Part shown: positions 11,284 to 22,008 of the stretch, one piece after another
Layout of the letters: each line of letters opens with the position of its first letter
Numbering within the stretch: position 1 is the first letter of the stretch
NCBI GenBank assembly: GCA_001465935.1
Contig: LNKV01000050.1
Coordinates: 1 to 64,000 of the forward strand
Source: Clarireedia homoeocarpa
Lineage: Eukaryota > Ascomycota > Leotiomycetes > Helotiales > Rutstroemiaceae
Direction of reading: 5' to 3'
Length of the DNA: 64,000 nucleotides
The notes under the pieces: model-generated
Database searches by the model: none
Told to the model about the DNA's origin: nothing
Seen by the model: only the letters and a program-made list of their open reading frames with translations
Position numbers and translations under genes: made by a program

Positions 11284-13439
11284 AACACATCCTCCTACCC
11301 TTACGTCGCAATGATGGTATTTCGAGAAGCCTTCTTTTCTCTTTTTTTGCCTCCTTATTCTCATCGGTGCCTGTGCCCCCTTCACGCCGTCCACATACAT
11401 GTCTTACACCGAAAGAAGAGGCAACCAGATTTCCTGCAACTTGTACGCCACACATCTCAGGAATTGCCGGGACTGGGCCAATTTCGAGGCCGCTTACTTT
11501 CGCAATGTTGGTATCGGCCACTATTCGCCGATATCCATTCATTTCATGCGAGACTGTTCGCTTTTTGCTATACGCATGCGGGGTACAGCGAACCATTCTG
11601 AGGAATCCATTCTCATATCAGACAAATCCAAGTGGAGACCTATGTTCATTCGTTACCCCAAGGCCGTCGCAATTTACAATCCAATTGGCCAATTCGTGAT
11701 CCGGATCACCACAGCATTTGCAAAAAGAAAAAAGAAAAAAGAAAAAAGAATTTCAAATTCTTCCCCGGAGGGTGGATGTCTCTACACGATCTGTGACTTA
11801 GTATGCCTCGGGCGGGCGCGTTCCCCGGCACAGTTGCGTGGGATACTGCCAACATTCTCCACTTATCAGGCATGACCACAAACCATATGCACAACGACGA
11901 TACTGCCCTATGAAATCGTCATTGAGCATGCGAACCCCTCTTGTCGGGCCTAGCAAATCTAGAACGCTCCGATTCATCGTTTTCGAGTCCTGCTGTGTGC
12001 TGCAATGTACACTCCAAGCAGCGGGTTGAGCACGTGTGGTGGACGTTTTCGTAAGTACCACGCGGAGCGTAATTGAGTCTTGAAAAAGGTATCAACGAGA
12101 AACACTTCTCAAAAACGGTGTATCGCACCGACGTCATCTTGGTTCCTTGTCTAAATTTGTCTTGGTATATATAATTCCGAGTAAGCGGAAACTTCATATC
12201 AGATGATCCTCACATTCCGTGTTCTCCCAACGGTCGGCCGGACATCAGCAGCCCACGAACATTTGAGCAAATTACGCGGTGATTTGCACCCGGAGCAACC
12301 TGATATACCAGTGTTATCAGCCTACAGATGCATCTGTAATGGTCGGTGATGATCTTGGCTTTCACCGTAATCCAATGCTGCAGGTCAGCGTAAAGGTCTT
12401 TGTAAGCAGGAATATATGCAGTGAGCCTTTGCAATTAGTTCTATCTAGAAGGGTTCCGTGAAGATCATGTAGTACCCAATCGTACACAATACATTGAAGA
12501 TCCGGGGATGATTTCTCGGGAGGCAAACTTCCTCGAGCTGCTAGTGATCGGACTGAACATTTGTCATTTGTGCTTCGTCTATGGATAGCAACCAGTGTTG
12601 CAATACGATATATGACGTGGGCTGAATGATTTTTGGGCAGCAATTTTCCCTATTCAAGACAAGAACTTCCCATTGGCATACGCTCTATTTTGGCCGCTCA
12701 ACTAGGCCGTCGTCGCGACTAATGTCGCTCGAAAGCTAAATAAGAGTTTGGCGAGGGATTTTGCTGAGTGGTTATTGAACTCCGGAGTGCTTTGGTATAT
12801 GTATATGCCCAGCTCTGTGAATTGCTCAGGAGATAATCTGCTAAGGATTGAGGAAAGAGATGCGAAGGAAACAGGGGATACGAATTCTTAGAGGATTGAA
12901 TACTACATTGATCTCTTATAGCTTAGCCTGAGCAAAACTTGAAGATAGATGATTACAAGATCATTCGAGGACTCGCAACGCTTCTGTATACCTCTAGTCA
13001 TGGACCTAGACACCTAGGGCGACTATACTTAATGAAGCTATTCACCCCTCAGTGATATTCATGACATTGAGAACACAACATACTTTCACTGCAAGACTCG
13101 AGCTCAAACCACAGCATCGTTAATATCGATTAGATACAATTAAAACCCCTTTCCATCGAAGCACAACAGTCCTCATGTGAATGTCGATAGCTAAATCTTC
13201 ACTATAACCAAAATAGGCTTAGCCTTAAATCTTGAAATTTGTCGAGAACCTCAAGATTTTGTGCACCACATGTGAAATTGGAGAAATTGAGTGCAATTGG
13301 CTTCCAACACGACAGACACTGTAAACAGAGGTAGCAGTGGTGGACCCAGGATAAGTGTAGCGGGCACGGTGCAAAAAACCTAAAGGCTGTAATACTATCC
13401 GCGTCCTCAGAGCTCGGGGAAGCTCCAGTCTGGAAAGCC

Positions 13440-14969
13440 ATGGCTTCACGATCAATGTCCCCCGGTGGCTCTCTGCTGCGAGCATCTAGAGTATTTTCGA
13501 TCCCCAACCCATTACCTCGACCAGCGGGAACTCTCACCTCTGGGGCAGCTTTCAACTCCGACACCGCAACCTTACCATACCCTATTCACCAATCCATCAC
13601 CACCCCGCAATCATCATTGAACAAGGGAGATTGGGGATTCAAGCGACCTCTACCTCTGCGGGCTACAACACGGACTTCCACGCCCATAATCCGTGTCGAA
13701 GCTATCGATACATACGAGCATGTTACCGATTTCGCTTCCGCCGCAGACCACAGTTTGACGTTGCAGAAATGGCAGGAAATGAATATTCCTCTCCAAACCC
13801 CTATCAAAACCAAGTCGGATAGGGCTACGGGATACATTGATGCTCAACCTCCATCGAAAAGTGTTTTTGAGGATGAAATCGATACGACTGAATCACCAGC
13901 AGACCACGCCTTCGATCACGCCGACAAACGATGGAAATTCAATGGGCCTTGGCTTGCGGGGCTCAGTGAGGGGGAATTCGAACACTACGTAATGAATGAG
14001 GTTGGCAGAAAGAAGGGTGAATTCCGTGAGTTCCTACGAGGAGCTTGCGCCGCAGCCGCTACACGGGCATTGCGAGAAGAACCAGAAAACACCGAAGCCA
14101 TAGGCGGCAGTGAAGTGGTTCAAGCAAGCGACATCAGCGAAAACGCCGAAGCCATAGACGGCAGTGAAGTGGTTCAAGCAAGCGACATCAGTGTAGGCGG
14201 CAGGAAAGTGGTTCACGCAAGCGACATCAGCGACGAAAAACTCTTACTCTACATCAGGCGCCTCCGCCACGACGGCGCCGACCTCTTCAAACATATCCGC
14301 ACATTCCTCGACCTCCCCCCATCCGTTCCCCCACCAGTCGATGAAGCAGAAATATTCGGTCAAGCCGTCGACGGCATCTTCGCAGCCCCTCGATCTTCCC
14401 CAAATCTCACAGCCCCCGTCTCCAGCTCTCCCTACGCCGCCTCCGGCCCCCCGAAAACTCACCCCTCCGCCGGCCTTTCATACTCCCGCACCGCCAGTTG
14501 GATCTTCAACCACCCAGCTTACGGCCCGCAACGTGCGCACCCACCCGTCCAAGCACGCATCGTACTCCCCAAACAAGCCAGCAGCGGCAACCTGCCGCCG
14601 CGCCTCGGCGTCGGTGGCATCGTAACTGAAATTCCGCTAGGTGTCGACGCCGGCGCCTTCGAAACCCGCGCCTCGCAGATCACGAGCCGCGAGATCGCAA
14701 TCCCAGGCTTGATTGCGGTGGAGCCGGAGAAGGTTGGCGGGTCGAAGGTCCATGTCAGCCCGCAGCATGCGAGCATTGATACGAAGGGCAGGATTGTGTT
14801 GACGGTGGGGCCAGCAGATGCGGAGTGTGTTGCGGTGAAGGAGGGGAAGGAGGATGAGATTCCGGAGGGACTGAAGAGGCCGAGTCAGGTGTTGAGGGGG
14901 TTTGAGAAGCCGGAGGGGTTAAGACAGGTGGGCAGTGGGGTGGGGTATGGGTTGATGGGTGGGATGTAG
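13440..14969 (+). CDS. MRP51: Mitochondrial small-subunit ribosomal protein MRP51 (bS1m family)
   Basis: A single exon of 509 aa. The N-terminus (MASRSMSPGGSLLRASRVFS, then FNSDTATLPYPIHQ and GDWGFKRPLPLR) has the pattern of the fungal Mrp51 family, as do IDTYEHVTDFASAADH and LQKWQEMNIP. MRP51 is a 37S mitoribosome subunit needed to initiate translation of mitochondrial mRNAs in yeast. Residues about 219-265 are an unusual repeat: nearly identical copies of GGSEVVQASDIS, coded by a 54-bp tandem duplication (14094-14235). After it, sequence resembling the family resumes (KLLLYIRRLRHDGADLF). The C-terminal third is Pro/Ser-rich and then Gly-rich. Confidence 0.9.
   Translation: MASRSMSPGGSLLRASRVFSIPNPLPRPAGTLTSGAAFNSDTATLPYPIHQSITTPQSSLNKGDWGFKRPLPLRATTRTSTPIIRVEAIDTYEHVTDFASAADHSLTLQKWQEMNIPLQTPIKTKSDRATGYIDAQPPSKSVFEDEIDTTESPADHAFDHADKRWKFNGPWLAGLSEGEFEHYVMNEVGRKKGEFREFLRGACAAAATRALREEPENTEAIGGSEVVQASDISENAEAIDGSEVVQASDISVGGRKVVHASDISDEKLLLYIRRLRHDGADLFKHIRTFLDLPPSVPPPVDEAEIFGQAVDGIFAAPRSSPNLTAPVSSSPYAASGPPKTHPSAGLSYSRTASWIFNHPAYGPQRAHPPVQARIVLPKQASSGNLPPRLGVGGIVTEIPLGVDAGAFETRASQITSREIAIPGLIAVEPEKVGGSKVHVSPQHASIDTKGRIVLTVGPADAECVAVKEGKEDEIPEGLKRPSQVLRGFEKPEGLRQVGSGVGYGLMGGM
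14094..14235 (+). repeat. 54-bp tandem repeat inside MRP51
   Basis: Copy 1 is 14094-14147, copy 2 starts at 14148, and a third, shortened and diverged copy ends near 14231. The unit is a multiple of three, so the frame is kept and each copy codes SEVVQASDIS or a close variant. Confidence 0.9.
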
Positions 14970-16467
14970 GAGGAGGTGGCAGGATAGGTTGATAGGTTTG
15001 TAAGAAGAAAGGAAAAAGGAGTTAGAGATACGAGATGACGTGGGATTGTATGAGTATTGTTGTTACATATACGTCACCACAGCCACCGCCGCCACCTGTG
15101 CACATACATTTTCGATCAACAAATCTGATGGTTTTGGCCATCACGAATTCTAGAATAGAGCAGATCAATTCTGACGAAAAGAAGAGAAACAATATATCCC
15201 TTCCCGCGTATGTATCATATTTATCTATCGTATACGAACTAAGTACATACATACATACATACACTATCGTATCGTAGAGAGGAGAAGGTCCAGTACAGTC
15301 TCCCTCATCTTATATCTCTCCTGTCATCTATCTCTCCAAATATACACCACAGCACAGCACAGCACAGCACAGCTCACCGTATCTTGTTTCCAATCTCTCT
15401 CCCTCCCTCCCTCTCTCTCTCCTCTCCTCTCCTACCTAAAATCACCGACCAGAACGCTGCTGATGATTTGTTTTGTTTATGCATGTATATATAATATCTA
15501 CCTACCTATCTACCTATCTATACCATACCATACCATATACAACGCAAACGCAAACACACAAATCAATCCCATCTCATCTTTCTCTCGATCTAACTTGTTT
15601 GTTTGTTTGTTTGTTTCTGTCTCGTTGCCGTAAACTTATCTATCGATTGCTTTGCTTTGGTGTTGTTTCGTATGGATTTATGTATATGTATATGTATATG
15701 CTGATGTTGATGCAGTGATACGATGGGATGGGATGGGATGGGATGGGATGGGATGGGATGGGTGTTTATTTATGGAGATAAACGTGGTATCGGACAGAGA
15801 GAGAAAGAAAGAAAAAGAAAGAAAGGAAGGAAGGAAGGAAGGAAGGTTGAGTTATGAGGAGTTGGGATTCAAGATTGGAGTGGATTGGATTGGAGTGGAT
15901 TGGATTGGATTGGATGAGTGCATGCGTGGTAGGATTGGTTTACAGCGGTTTGATTTTATTTGATTTGAGTGAAAGATTGAAGAAGGAGAAGGAGAAGTAA
16001 ATAAGTAAATACAGGCGGGAAAGAAAACACTTTGCTATCTAGCTATAGGGTAGGGTGATGTGGTGTGGTGTGGGTTTTCATTCTTGATTGATTGATTGAT
16101 TTTTTTGTTTTTGGTTTGCTTCTTTGCTAGAAACGGCATATCCATATTGGTCATTTGGTGTGTGTGTGTGTGTATGGGGGGGGGGGGGGTATGTTTGCGT
16201 GGCCAGCACGATAGAGATCAAGGCAGCTCGAGTGTGTGAGTTAGGGAGGAAGTAAGGAGGGTGGGGTGGGTGTCTATCTCTCTCTCTTTCTCGTAGAACC
16301 CTCCTAATTTAGAGCGGGAGAGAAGATGTTGGCTCAACTCTCCTAGTTCCATCTATTTCCTGCTCGCCTCTGCTTCCTCTGTGCTCTTCTTGTATTGTTT
16401 GCTCTCGTCCCTTATATTCCAACCCAACCCAACCCCAACTCTCGTCGCATCTCACAACCTCACAACC
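14970..16467. repeat. Second microsatellite belt between two converging genes
   Basis: There is no supported gene. Arrays include CATA (15246-15262), CAGCA (15349-15373), TC (15400-15432), TACC/TATC (15495-15530), TTTG (15596-15616), TATGTA (15678-15700), GGGAT pentamers (15724-15762), GAAA/GGAA (15795-15847), ATTGG pentamers (15883-15917), GATT (16086-16101), TG (16157-16173) and 14 G in a row (16176-16189). The opening part may be the 3' UTR of MRP51 and the end that of the protease. Confidence 0.9.
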
Positions 16468-17835
16468 TCACAGTCTCCCCTGTCCCACCCACACCACCCC
16501 CCGCTCATCATCTACCCCCATACTACTCGCCGTAAACCACGGCGCCCCCAACGTACAACTACTCGCAAACCCCAAACTCAACGCACACAACCCCTCTGGC
16601 AGCACCCCACCCGGTCCGGAATCGCCTCTCGCCAAATACCTATACGGAACCCTGACCTTTCCCGCTTTACTCGCCGTCCCATTCCCACTCCCAAACCCGA
16701 AATCCAGCGTTAAATCCCGCGAAATACTCTCACAAGCACTCGGATACACCACCACACCCTGATAATCCTGCAAGCCCGTTGCCCCAAAAAATGCCGTATT
16801 ATTCTGCTCATATGGCAGCGTAACGCCCAGAGATCCAGAATCTAGCAGACATGTCGTCTCCGGGTAATCGGTCGGGATGCTCGTATTCGCATGACTGATG
16901 CTCGGCTGCGCGACATAATAGCCAATCTGACCCTGCTCCGTCACAATCGGGACATTGATCAATTCCCCCTCGTAGCTCTCCTTGGGCGGAAGTCCACCAA
17001 AAAGCACTTCTCCCTGGAAAATATACTCAATCGAGGCATTTGCCGGCGCGGGGAGGAAATACATGGATGCGATGGAGGCAGGAATGCGACCCTGAGCACG
17101 CAAGTCACTTTTGATATTCGGACCATGATCGCCGTTTCCAGCCTGAGGGGCGAGTCCCATGATGCCGAGATCGTAGGAGAGAGCGGGACAGGATTCGTTG
17201 GTGGGGACATATTGTCTCACGGAAGCGTGGTTTACGAGGGCAATTTCGATGCCCGGGATGGAGGGTGCTGGAAGGGAGGAAGGGAAGGAAAGCGTATCGT
17301 TGACGATGGTATTCGCGGTGAGAATTTTGGAGTTGCCGCCATATGCATACGAAGCGCTGAAGTTGGAGATAGGATGGCCGTCCAGATGGTAATAGGTGCT
17401 GGGTGAGGTGTTGCATTGGCCTGTGAAGCCGAGAAAAGGACTTCCGTAGTTGATGGTTGCGTTGGGGCCGAAGACCTGTTTAAGATCAAAAATGTATCAG
17501 CATGGCATTCCATTCCTTTTCTTTTTTACACTCCTCCTCTTGAAATCCCCGGATATACTTGCGGTTCAGAATTTGGAGTAGACGAAAAGAAGAGGAAGAA
17601 GAAAACGTACCCAGAAATCAGAACTCCCAAAATCAACAACCACTTCTATCGTACTCCCATTCGCATTACTTCCCGCGGCCAGAGGCGTGGTGATTTTATT
17701 CAACGCTCCGTAGAGAAATCGAATGGGCATAGAAATAACACCAGCAGCCGCAGCCGCAGCCGCATCTGCGTTTGCAGCTGATACCACAGTTCCAGCCAAA
17801 ACCGGCAGGGCTAGAAAGGAGGAGCAGCGCTTCAT
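16468..17835 (-). CDS. Secreted pepsin-like aspartic protease with DFG first motif
   Basis: Two exons on the minus strand, 17835-17611 and 17475-16468 (phase-0 intron, GTACGT donor, AACAG acceptor), give 410 aa. A signal peptide is clear (MKRCSSFLALPVLAGTVVSA). The first catalytic block reads VVDFGSSDFW (Asp68), where pepsin-family enzymes have DTG; the second is CLLDSGSLGVTLP. A conserved ALSYDLGIMGLAP segment and several N-glycosylation sequons are present, and the end (GVVWVGQGRL) is typical of the family, with no obvious GPI tail. Extracellular peptide hydrolysis is expected. The Thr-to-Phe change sits beside the catalytic Asp, so activity or pH range may differ. The intron falls right after the first motif. 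Confidence 0.85.
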
Positions 17836-18811
17836 AATGATGCTGAAGTAAAAAGAGAAACAAGAACGAGTGTGAAAAGAGAAAATACAAGTTAGAAAAA
17901 GAAATGTCTACATGAAAAGAGCAAACGAGGGTAATGTAAAAATCAATCAACAAGACTGATTGATACTTTTGGTAAAAGACTTCCTTCAATATGTATGAAG
18001 AAAGTACAAGAACACGACGAGATGAAAGAAGCAATAAACGAACTTGCTACCCACGAAAGCTAGCCAAATAGTGAGTGACATCACACAAACCCATTCCTCG
18101 CGTGCGCCTTGCATAGAATGAGTGAAAACGGTTCACTCACTCACTCATACTAAGGATAGACATCTCCTTATCTCAAGCTTAGCACAGTTCAGTCAACAGT
18201 CAACCGTCAACCTATGGATGGACTCTGCGCCTGGCACGAGAGAAACATTCTAAGGTTGCGATCAACAAAGGAGGTGCCATCTCGTCCAGCACAAAACATC
18301 CGACCAAGACAAGCTTACAGTAATCTACCGTACGCTAATCTGCGGTCCTACCGGTACCATCTTGGCATGTTTCAAGCCCCTTGACATTGCTTTACGGAGC
18401 GTAACCCCTAATCTTGCAATCTCCAATCGCCTGCCGAGTCCCGTGTAAATATGCGATATACTCTTAGGGGAAAACTGACTTCACAACGTTGGTTGACGTT
18501 CGACGTAAGGTGACCAGCGAGGACACGTAAAAGGTGGCCTACGACCGCTGATACGAACTTTCATGCAAACTGGTCGGATTCGTGTCGCAGGCAGAGGCAA
18601 TGGTAGTCTAACTGGGGAGATCACATGACAATGTCATTATGTAATAACGCTAGTGGTAACCTAGACAAGGCCTCACCTGGGATGTAAATCCCACACACCA
18701 ATAATATCAACTTGCCTGCAAATCGCGACTACGTGCCTGTTAAACTTTTAACTCCACATCTCAAACTCGGCAGGCGGATATAACCAGTACAATCCTGCAA
18801 CTCCAATCAAT
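17836..18811. other. Intergenic region between divergent genes
   Basis: This is the shared upstream region of the protease (minus) and the DUF7924 gene (plus). I see no gene. The AT-rich stretch at about 17850-18010 probably contains the protease 5' UTR. Confidence 0.5.
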
Positions 18812-20335
18812 ATGGCCCCTCAAATTCCACCTTCTCAGGGCCATCACAACAGAAGGCGCATGTCAACCCGAGCGGATACAGGTATGGAGTCCTAATCTTG
18901 CAATGGGCTAATGAAAGAATTCTGACTCTTTGTACTGCAAGAAAAGCGACACAGTCGACGCTTACTAGCAATTGAGGAGAGCAAATTGCAGGAAGCTCAA
19001 CAATCAGCCGAGGGAACTTATCCACAAACCGCCAAAGCAAGGAAGCGTCGTCGATTGTCCGAGGACGACACATCGAAAGGACGACCAAAGAAGTGTTCAC
19101 GGACTTCAACCCCCCGCAAGCAGGTGGCCAAGCAGACGCGGCGGAAGCGCTCAGCAGACCCGCTCTCAGAGAGTAATCTAAGGTTATGGGACGAGGTGGA
19201 TAGAGCAGCCAACAGTCATGGCCCTGCGAGCACCAAACGGTCTTTATCATCACGCTATTCAATTACATCAGATTCAGAGACGAGCCGAAGCCAACGCTCT
19301 TCCGGCAGCTTTGCCGTTTATCGCTTCACACATCTTAAGAAAGCCCGGGTTTACATTCACGTCAAACTGCCAGAAAATATTCAAGATACCGTTGACGCAA
19401 TAATTAACGCTGATCCGTCCGACGAGCGTCGGAAGTACCTTAAAGTTGTATCTCAAAACTTCTCTGATGGCTGTACGGAAGCTGCCAGAGCTGCAGTTGG
19501 GGAGGATGACTTCATTCATCATTTTACTACTCTTCTCCAAGCCATTCAGCCAAGCAGCCTCTGCTTTCGTGAGAAGGCGGACTGGCAAGAGGACCTAAAA
19601 CCGAAAATTGCACAGTCCGATTTTAACTTGGATTTCCTAGCCAGCCCCACTCCACAAGACGATCCGGAACAAGGGATATTATCAAGAGCCAGCGACATTT
19701 TGGCTCCACCGCCATCAAAACGCCTAGCATATACGTCTCCTAAATCCTCGAAACCGAAGGAGACGCAGGAAGCTGACATGATGCCACCTCCCCCTTTCCC
19801 GACGACCTCTCCGATCAAAACTCCCCGTCCAGACTTGTCGATAGGAACGAAAGTGGACGCTCTTATTTCTGCACTCTCGTCTCCAGACCTGAGCAGGATT
19901 CAGGCTGACGAGTTCCTCCAACAACTCCAGAACCAGATGATAGCCCGCGCACCACGTATGCTAGTGGAGCCGGCACTGATAGCAGTGCCGGCCTTACGTG
20001 CGTCCGATCTCGCCTTTCCATTTGCTGTTATCGAAGGCAAGGCGTATTCAACTGGCAGACAGATATTTGAAGCAGAGAATCAAGCTGCAGTCTCAGGTGC
20101 GTGTGGTCTCAAGATCCAACTTTGTCTAGATGAGCTGGTAGAACGTGCTACTGCACGTTCTAACAGCCAGCTGGCACCTGCGGAGAACCCATTTCCACTT
20201 TTTTTCTCCATCTGCACTGAAGGTCCTATCCACGAACTCTGGGTTCACTGGACTAACGTCGAAGACGGCGTGCGTAAGTTCAATATGACACTTTTGAAGC
20301 TCTGTCATGGGGTTTTATTGGAAGGCGTAGAATAA
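18812..20335 (+). CDS. DUF7924-type protein with a premature stop
   Basis: Exons 18812-18881 and 18942-20335 (GTATGG donor, CTGCAAG acceptor, frame kept through a Glu codon) give 487 aa. The N-terminal 130 residues are basic and disordered, with RKRRR and PKK-type nuclear-localisation-like clusters. The rest follows a fungal family I recognise as DUF7924: REKADWQEDLKPKIAQSDF, TPRPDLSIG, then FPFAVIEGKAYSTGRQIFEA and GPIHELWVHW. The spaced Asp, Glu and Gly-Lys residues resemble a PD-(D/E)XK nuclease-like fold, which is inference. A TAA at 20333-20335 interrupts the frame; the expected tail (FLVAVDNILRWGTGQF onward) continues in the same frame to 20443. It may be a recent pseudogene, a shortened allele or a readthrough gene. 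Confidence 0.75.
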
Positions 20336-20443
20336 TTTCTCGTTGCTGTGGATAACATATTGCGTTGGGGCACTGGCCAGTTTGTCAATTCGGTGGTGGA
20401 GCGCCTTAGAAAGGTGGCAATGAAGACAAAGCCAGAAGTCTAG
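20336..20443 (+). pseudogene. Stranded in-frame C-terminal tail of the DUF7924 gene
   Basis: Directly after the TAA, 35 codons stay open in the same frame (start FLVAVDNILRWGTG, later SVVERLRKVAMK) and end at TAG 20441-20443. From my knowledge of the family, members have a segment like this (a W-G-T-G motif followed by a helix), so it was coding until the stop arose. One base change separates this from a 523-residue intact protein. Confidence 0.75.
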
Positions 20444-20579
20444 CAGATCAAGATCAAGAACTGTCGAACATATAGCGTTCTCAACTGCAGTAGGGTGTTC
20501 GGATCGAAGACATCATATAGCCACAGTTTAGTTGAGCGATGAGCATAGTTCGTTTGATTATCACTATCACTAACTCTAT

Positions 20580-21102
20580 CTAAGTATTAGACCTTGCAAT
20601 TTCTTGTTCGAATGCTTCAATCATCGGCTTGCACAACTTGCTAGGCTCTTGATATGTTCCAGCGAAAAGCCCATCTTTGTATGGTAAAAGGATATCCGTA
20701 ACCTTCCCGCAAGACCTTTCAGTTCCTTAAAATGAGAGGAAACTCATCGAGAATGCCGGTAAACATTTGCTTGTCCATGTGGCCGGTCTTGATGGCCGCA
20801 ATCTCTGCATAGCTCCCTCTGTACCAATTCCGGAGATGACTAGTATTCAGAACGTGCTCTTGACCATTCCTAATGATCACCCAGAGAAAGACATAGAAGA
20901 GAGATTCTAGGTCATGCCGGTACGTGTGTGACTTGCTTTTAAGCACTTCAATGGCCATGAACTCCATGGTGCCAGTTCGGTGTCTGGCTCCACTTGGACC
21001 ACCGTCGAGCTCCTTTCCGAGATCCAGATCGATGAGTCGACCTTTAGGGTCTCCTTTCCGTTTCGGTTTGGCGGTAATGACATGTGTACTGACCGATCCC
21101 AT
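20580..21102 (-). pseudogene. Fragment of a FunK1-like protein kinase, frameshifted
   Basis: On the minus strand, GRLIDLDLGKELDGG, ARHRTGTMEFMAIEVL and TYRHDLESLFYVFLW match the C-lobe of fungal FunK1 kinases (the DLDL stands where DFG lies in ordinary kinases). The open frame stops at 20719, but family sequence continues in the other two frames: HFKELKGLAG, then VTDILLPYKDGLFAGT and KPMIEAFEQEIARSNT, ending at a stop at 20580-20582. So two frameshifts lie within about 60 bp near 20690-20740. The N-lobe and the catalytic HRD loop were not found upstream; instead an unrelated-looking frame (21248-20907) overlaps. I call it a truncated, dead copy. Confidence 0.8.
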
Positions 21103-21248
21103 TCGTCCAGCTTCTGTTGATAGAGCCTGAGTGTCTCGTCTTGCAGTTTTTTGACAATCCGCTCTCCGTTAACGGAGGGGGGCAGTTCAGGTTCAGTGCC
21201 TCGTTTCTCCTTCGCTCGATGGATGACATCTTTCTTAAGCTTCACCAT
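20907..21248 (-). other. Unassigned 113-codon open frame upstream of the kinase remnant
   Basis: An ATG-started frame (MVKLKKDVIHRAKEKRG, later KLQDETLRLYQQKLDEW) has a plausible charged, helical N-terminal half. Its second half lies out of frame over the kinase remnant and is a shadow of it. It could be the start of a broken gene joined to the kinase piece. I do not recognise it. Confidence 0.3.
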
Positions 21249-22008
21249 TGTGAATGAATAGGGGGATAGAGAGAATAGACATAGGAAACAGAGAGATGAT
21301 AGGAGATAGGAGGCGGATGAGAGAGGCGTCAGGGTGGCGTTACCTTACAGCGTCCGACATTCAGTCAACACCAGAGCTAGGAGGGTGAGTTGAAGGTGAG
21401 CACCTTGAGCTGTAGTGGTGCAAACTGAGTAGCGGGTGAGCCGGGCGTTATTTTGCTTACAAACCAGGGATACGGCGTTAATCAAATGGGGATATGGGAG
21501 GAGGTCAGTTGGTCGATAATATACGCCACCCGATGATCCGGGCAGAGGAAAATCTTATAGATCTAGTTGTTGTTATTTGTCCCTAGGCTTGACTCTTGAA
21601 CCTAAGGGTTATGAAGATGAGGTTAGAAGAAATGAATCCAATGCAATGCAATGGTTGTTAATTTAAAACTGAACGAGGAACTAGCGGGTCACGGCTTCTG
21701 AAATATAATCTCCAACTTTCAATCCACAATCGATCATGCTATGCCTGGTAATAAACTGTGTACACAACTACACAACAACTCCCGTGTTACAAATCTTTCC
21801 CCGCCTTCCTAATCCATTCATTCGATGAAGAGAAAAGAAAGATGTCTAATCTCAACTTATCCCCGCGTCCCGCATCCATCATCCATCACACGTCGACATC
21901 ATAACCCCAAGTATCATCAACCTTCATTCTTCATTCTTTGTTCTTCGGTCTTCATCCTCCCATCCTTCAAACCATAAATCCCATTCTTACCATGACTCCC
22001 AAACTCAA
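21249..22008. other. Intergenic, nothing recognised
   Basis: This lies between the kinase remnant and the 3' end of BBC1. It holds AT-rich sequence with no supported gene or RNA. The end near 21950-22008 is probably BBC1 3' UTR. Confidence 0.5.

Larger units (their letters stand above)
8063..13439. other. 5.4-kb gene-poor region
   Basis: No open frame here has domain content or a convincing splice chain. Frames of 139-177 residues around 9186-9605, 9838-10329 and 11068-11601 are low-complexity or start at non-ATG codons. The region carries many short tandem arrays (9240-9410, 9720-9840, 9947-9980, 10241-10300, 10521-10556, 11254-11283) and otherwise ordinary sequence. Promoter elements for the flanking genes must lie at its ends. 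Confidence 0.6.

Noticed and set aside
11068..11601. 177-codon plus-strand frame
   Set aside because: It starts at GTG, overlaps opposite-strand frames of similar length and has no recognisable domain.
13202..13564. 120-codon minus-strand frame
   Set aside because: It overlaps the start of MRP51 on the opposite strand and mirrors its codons.
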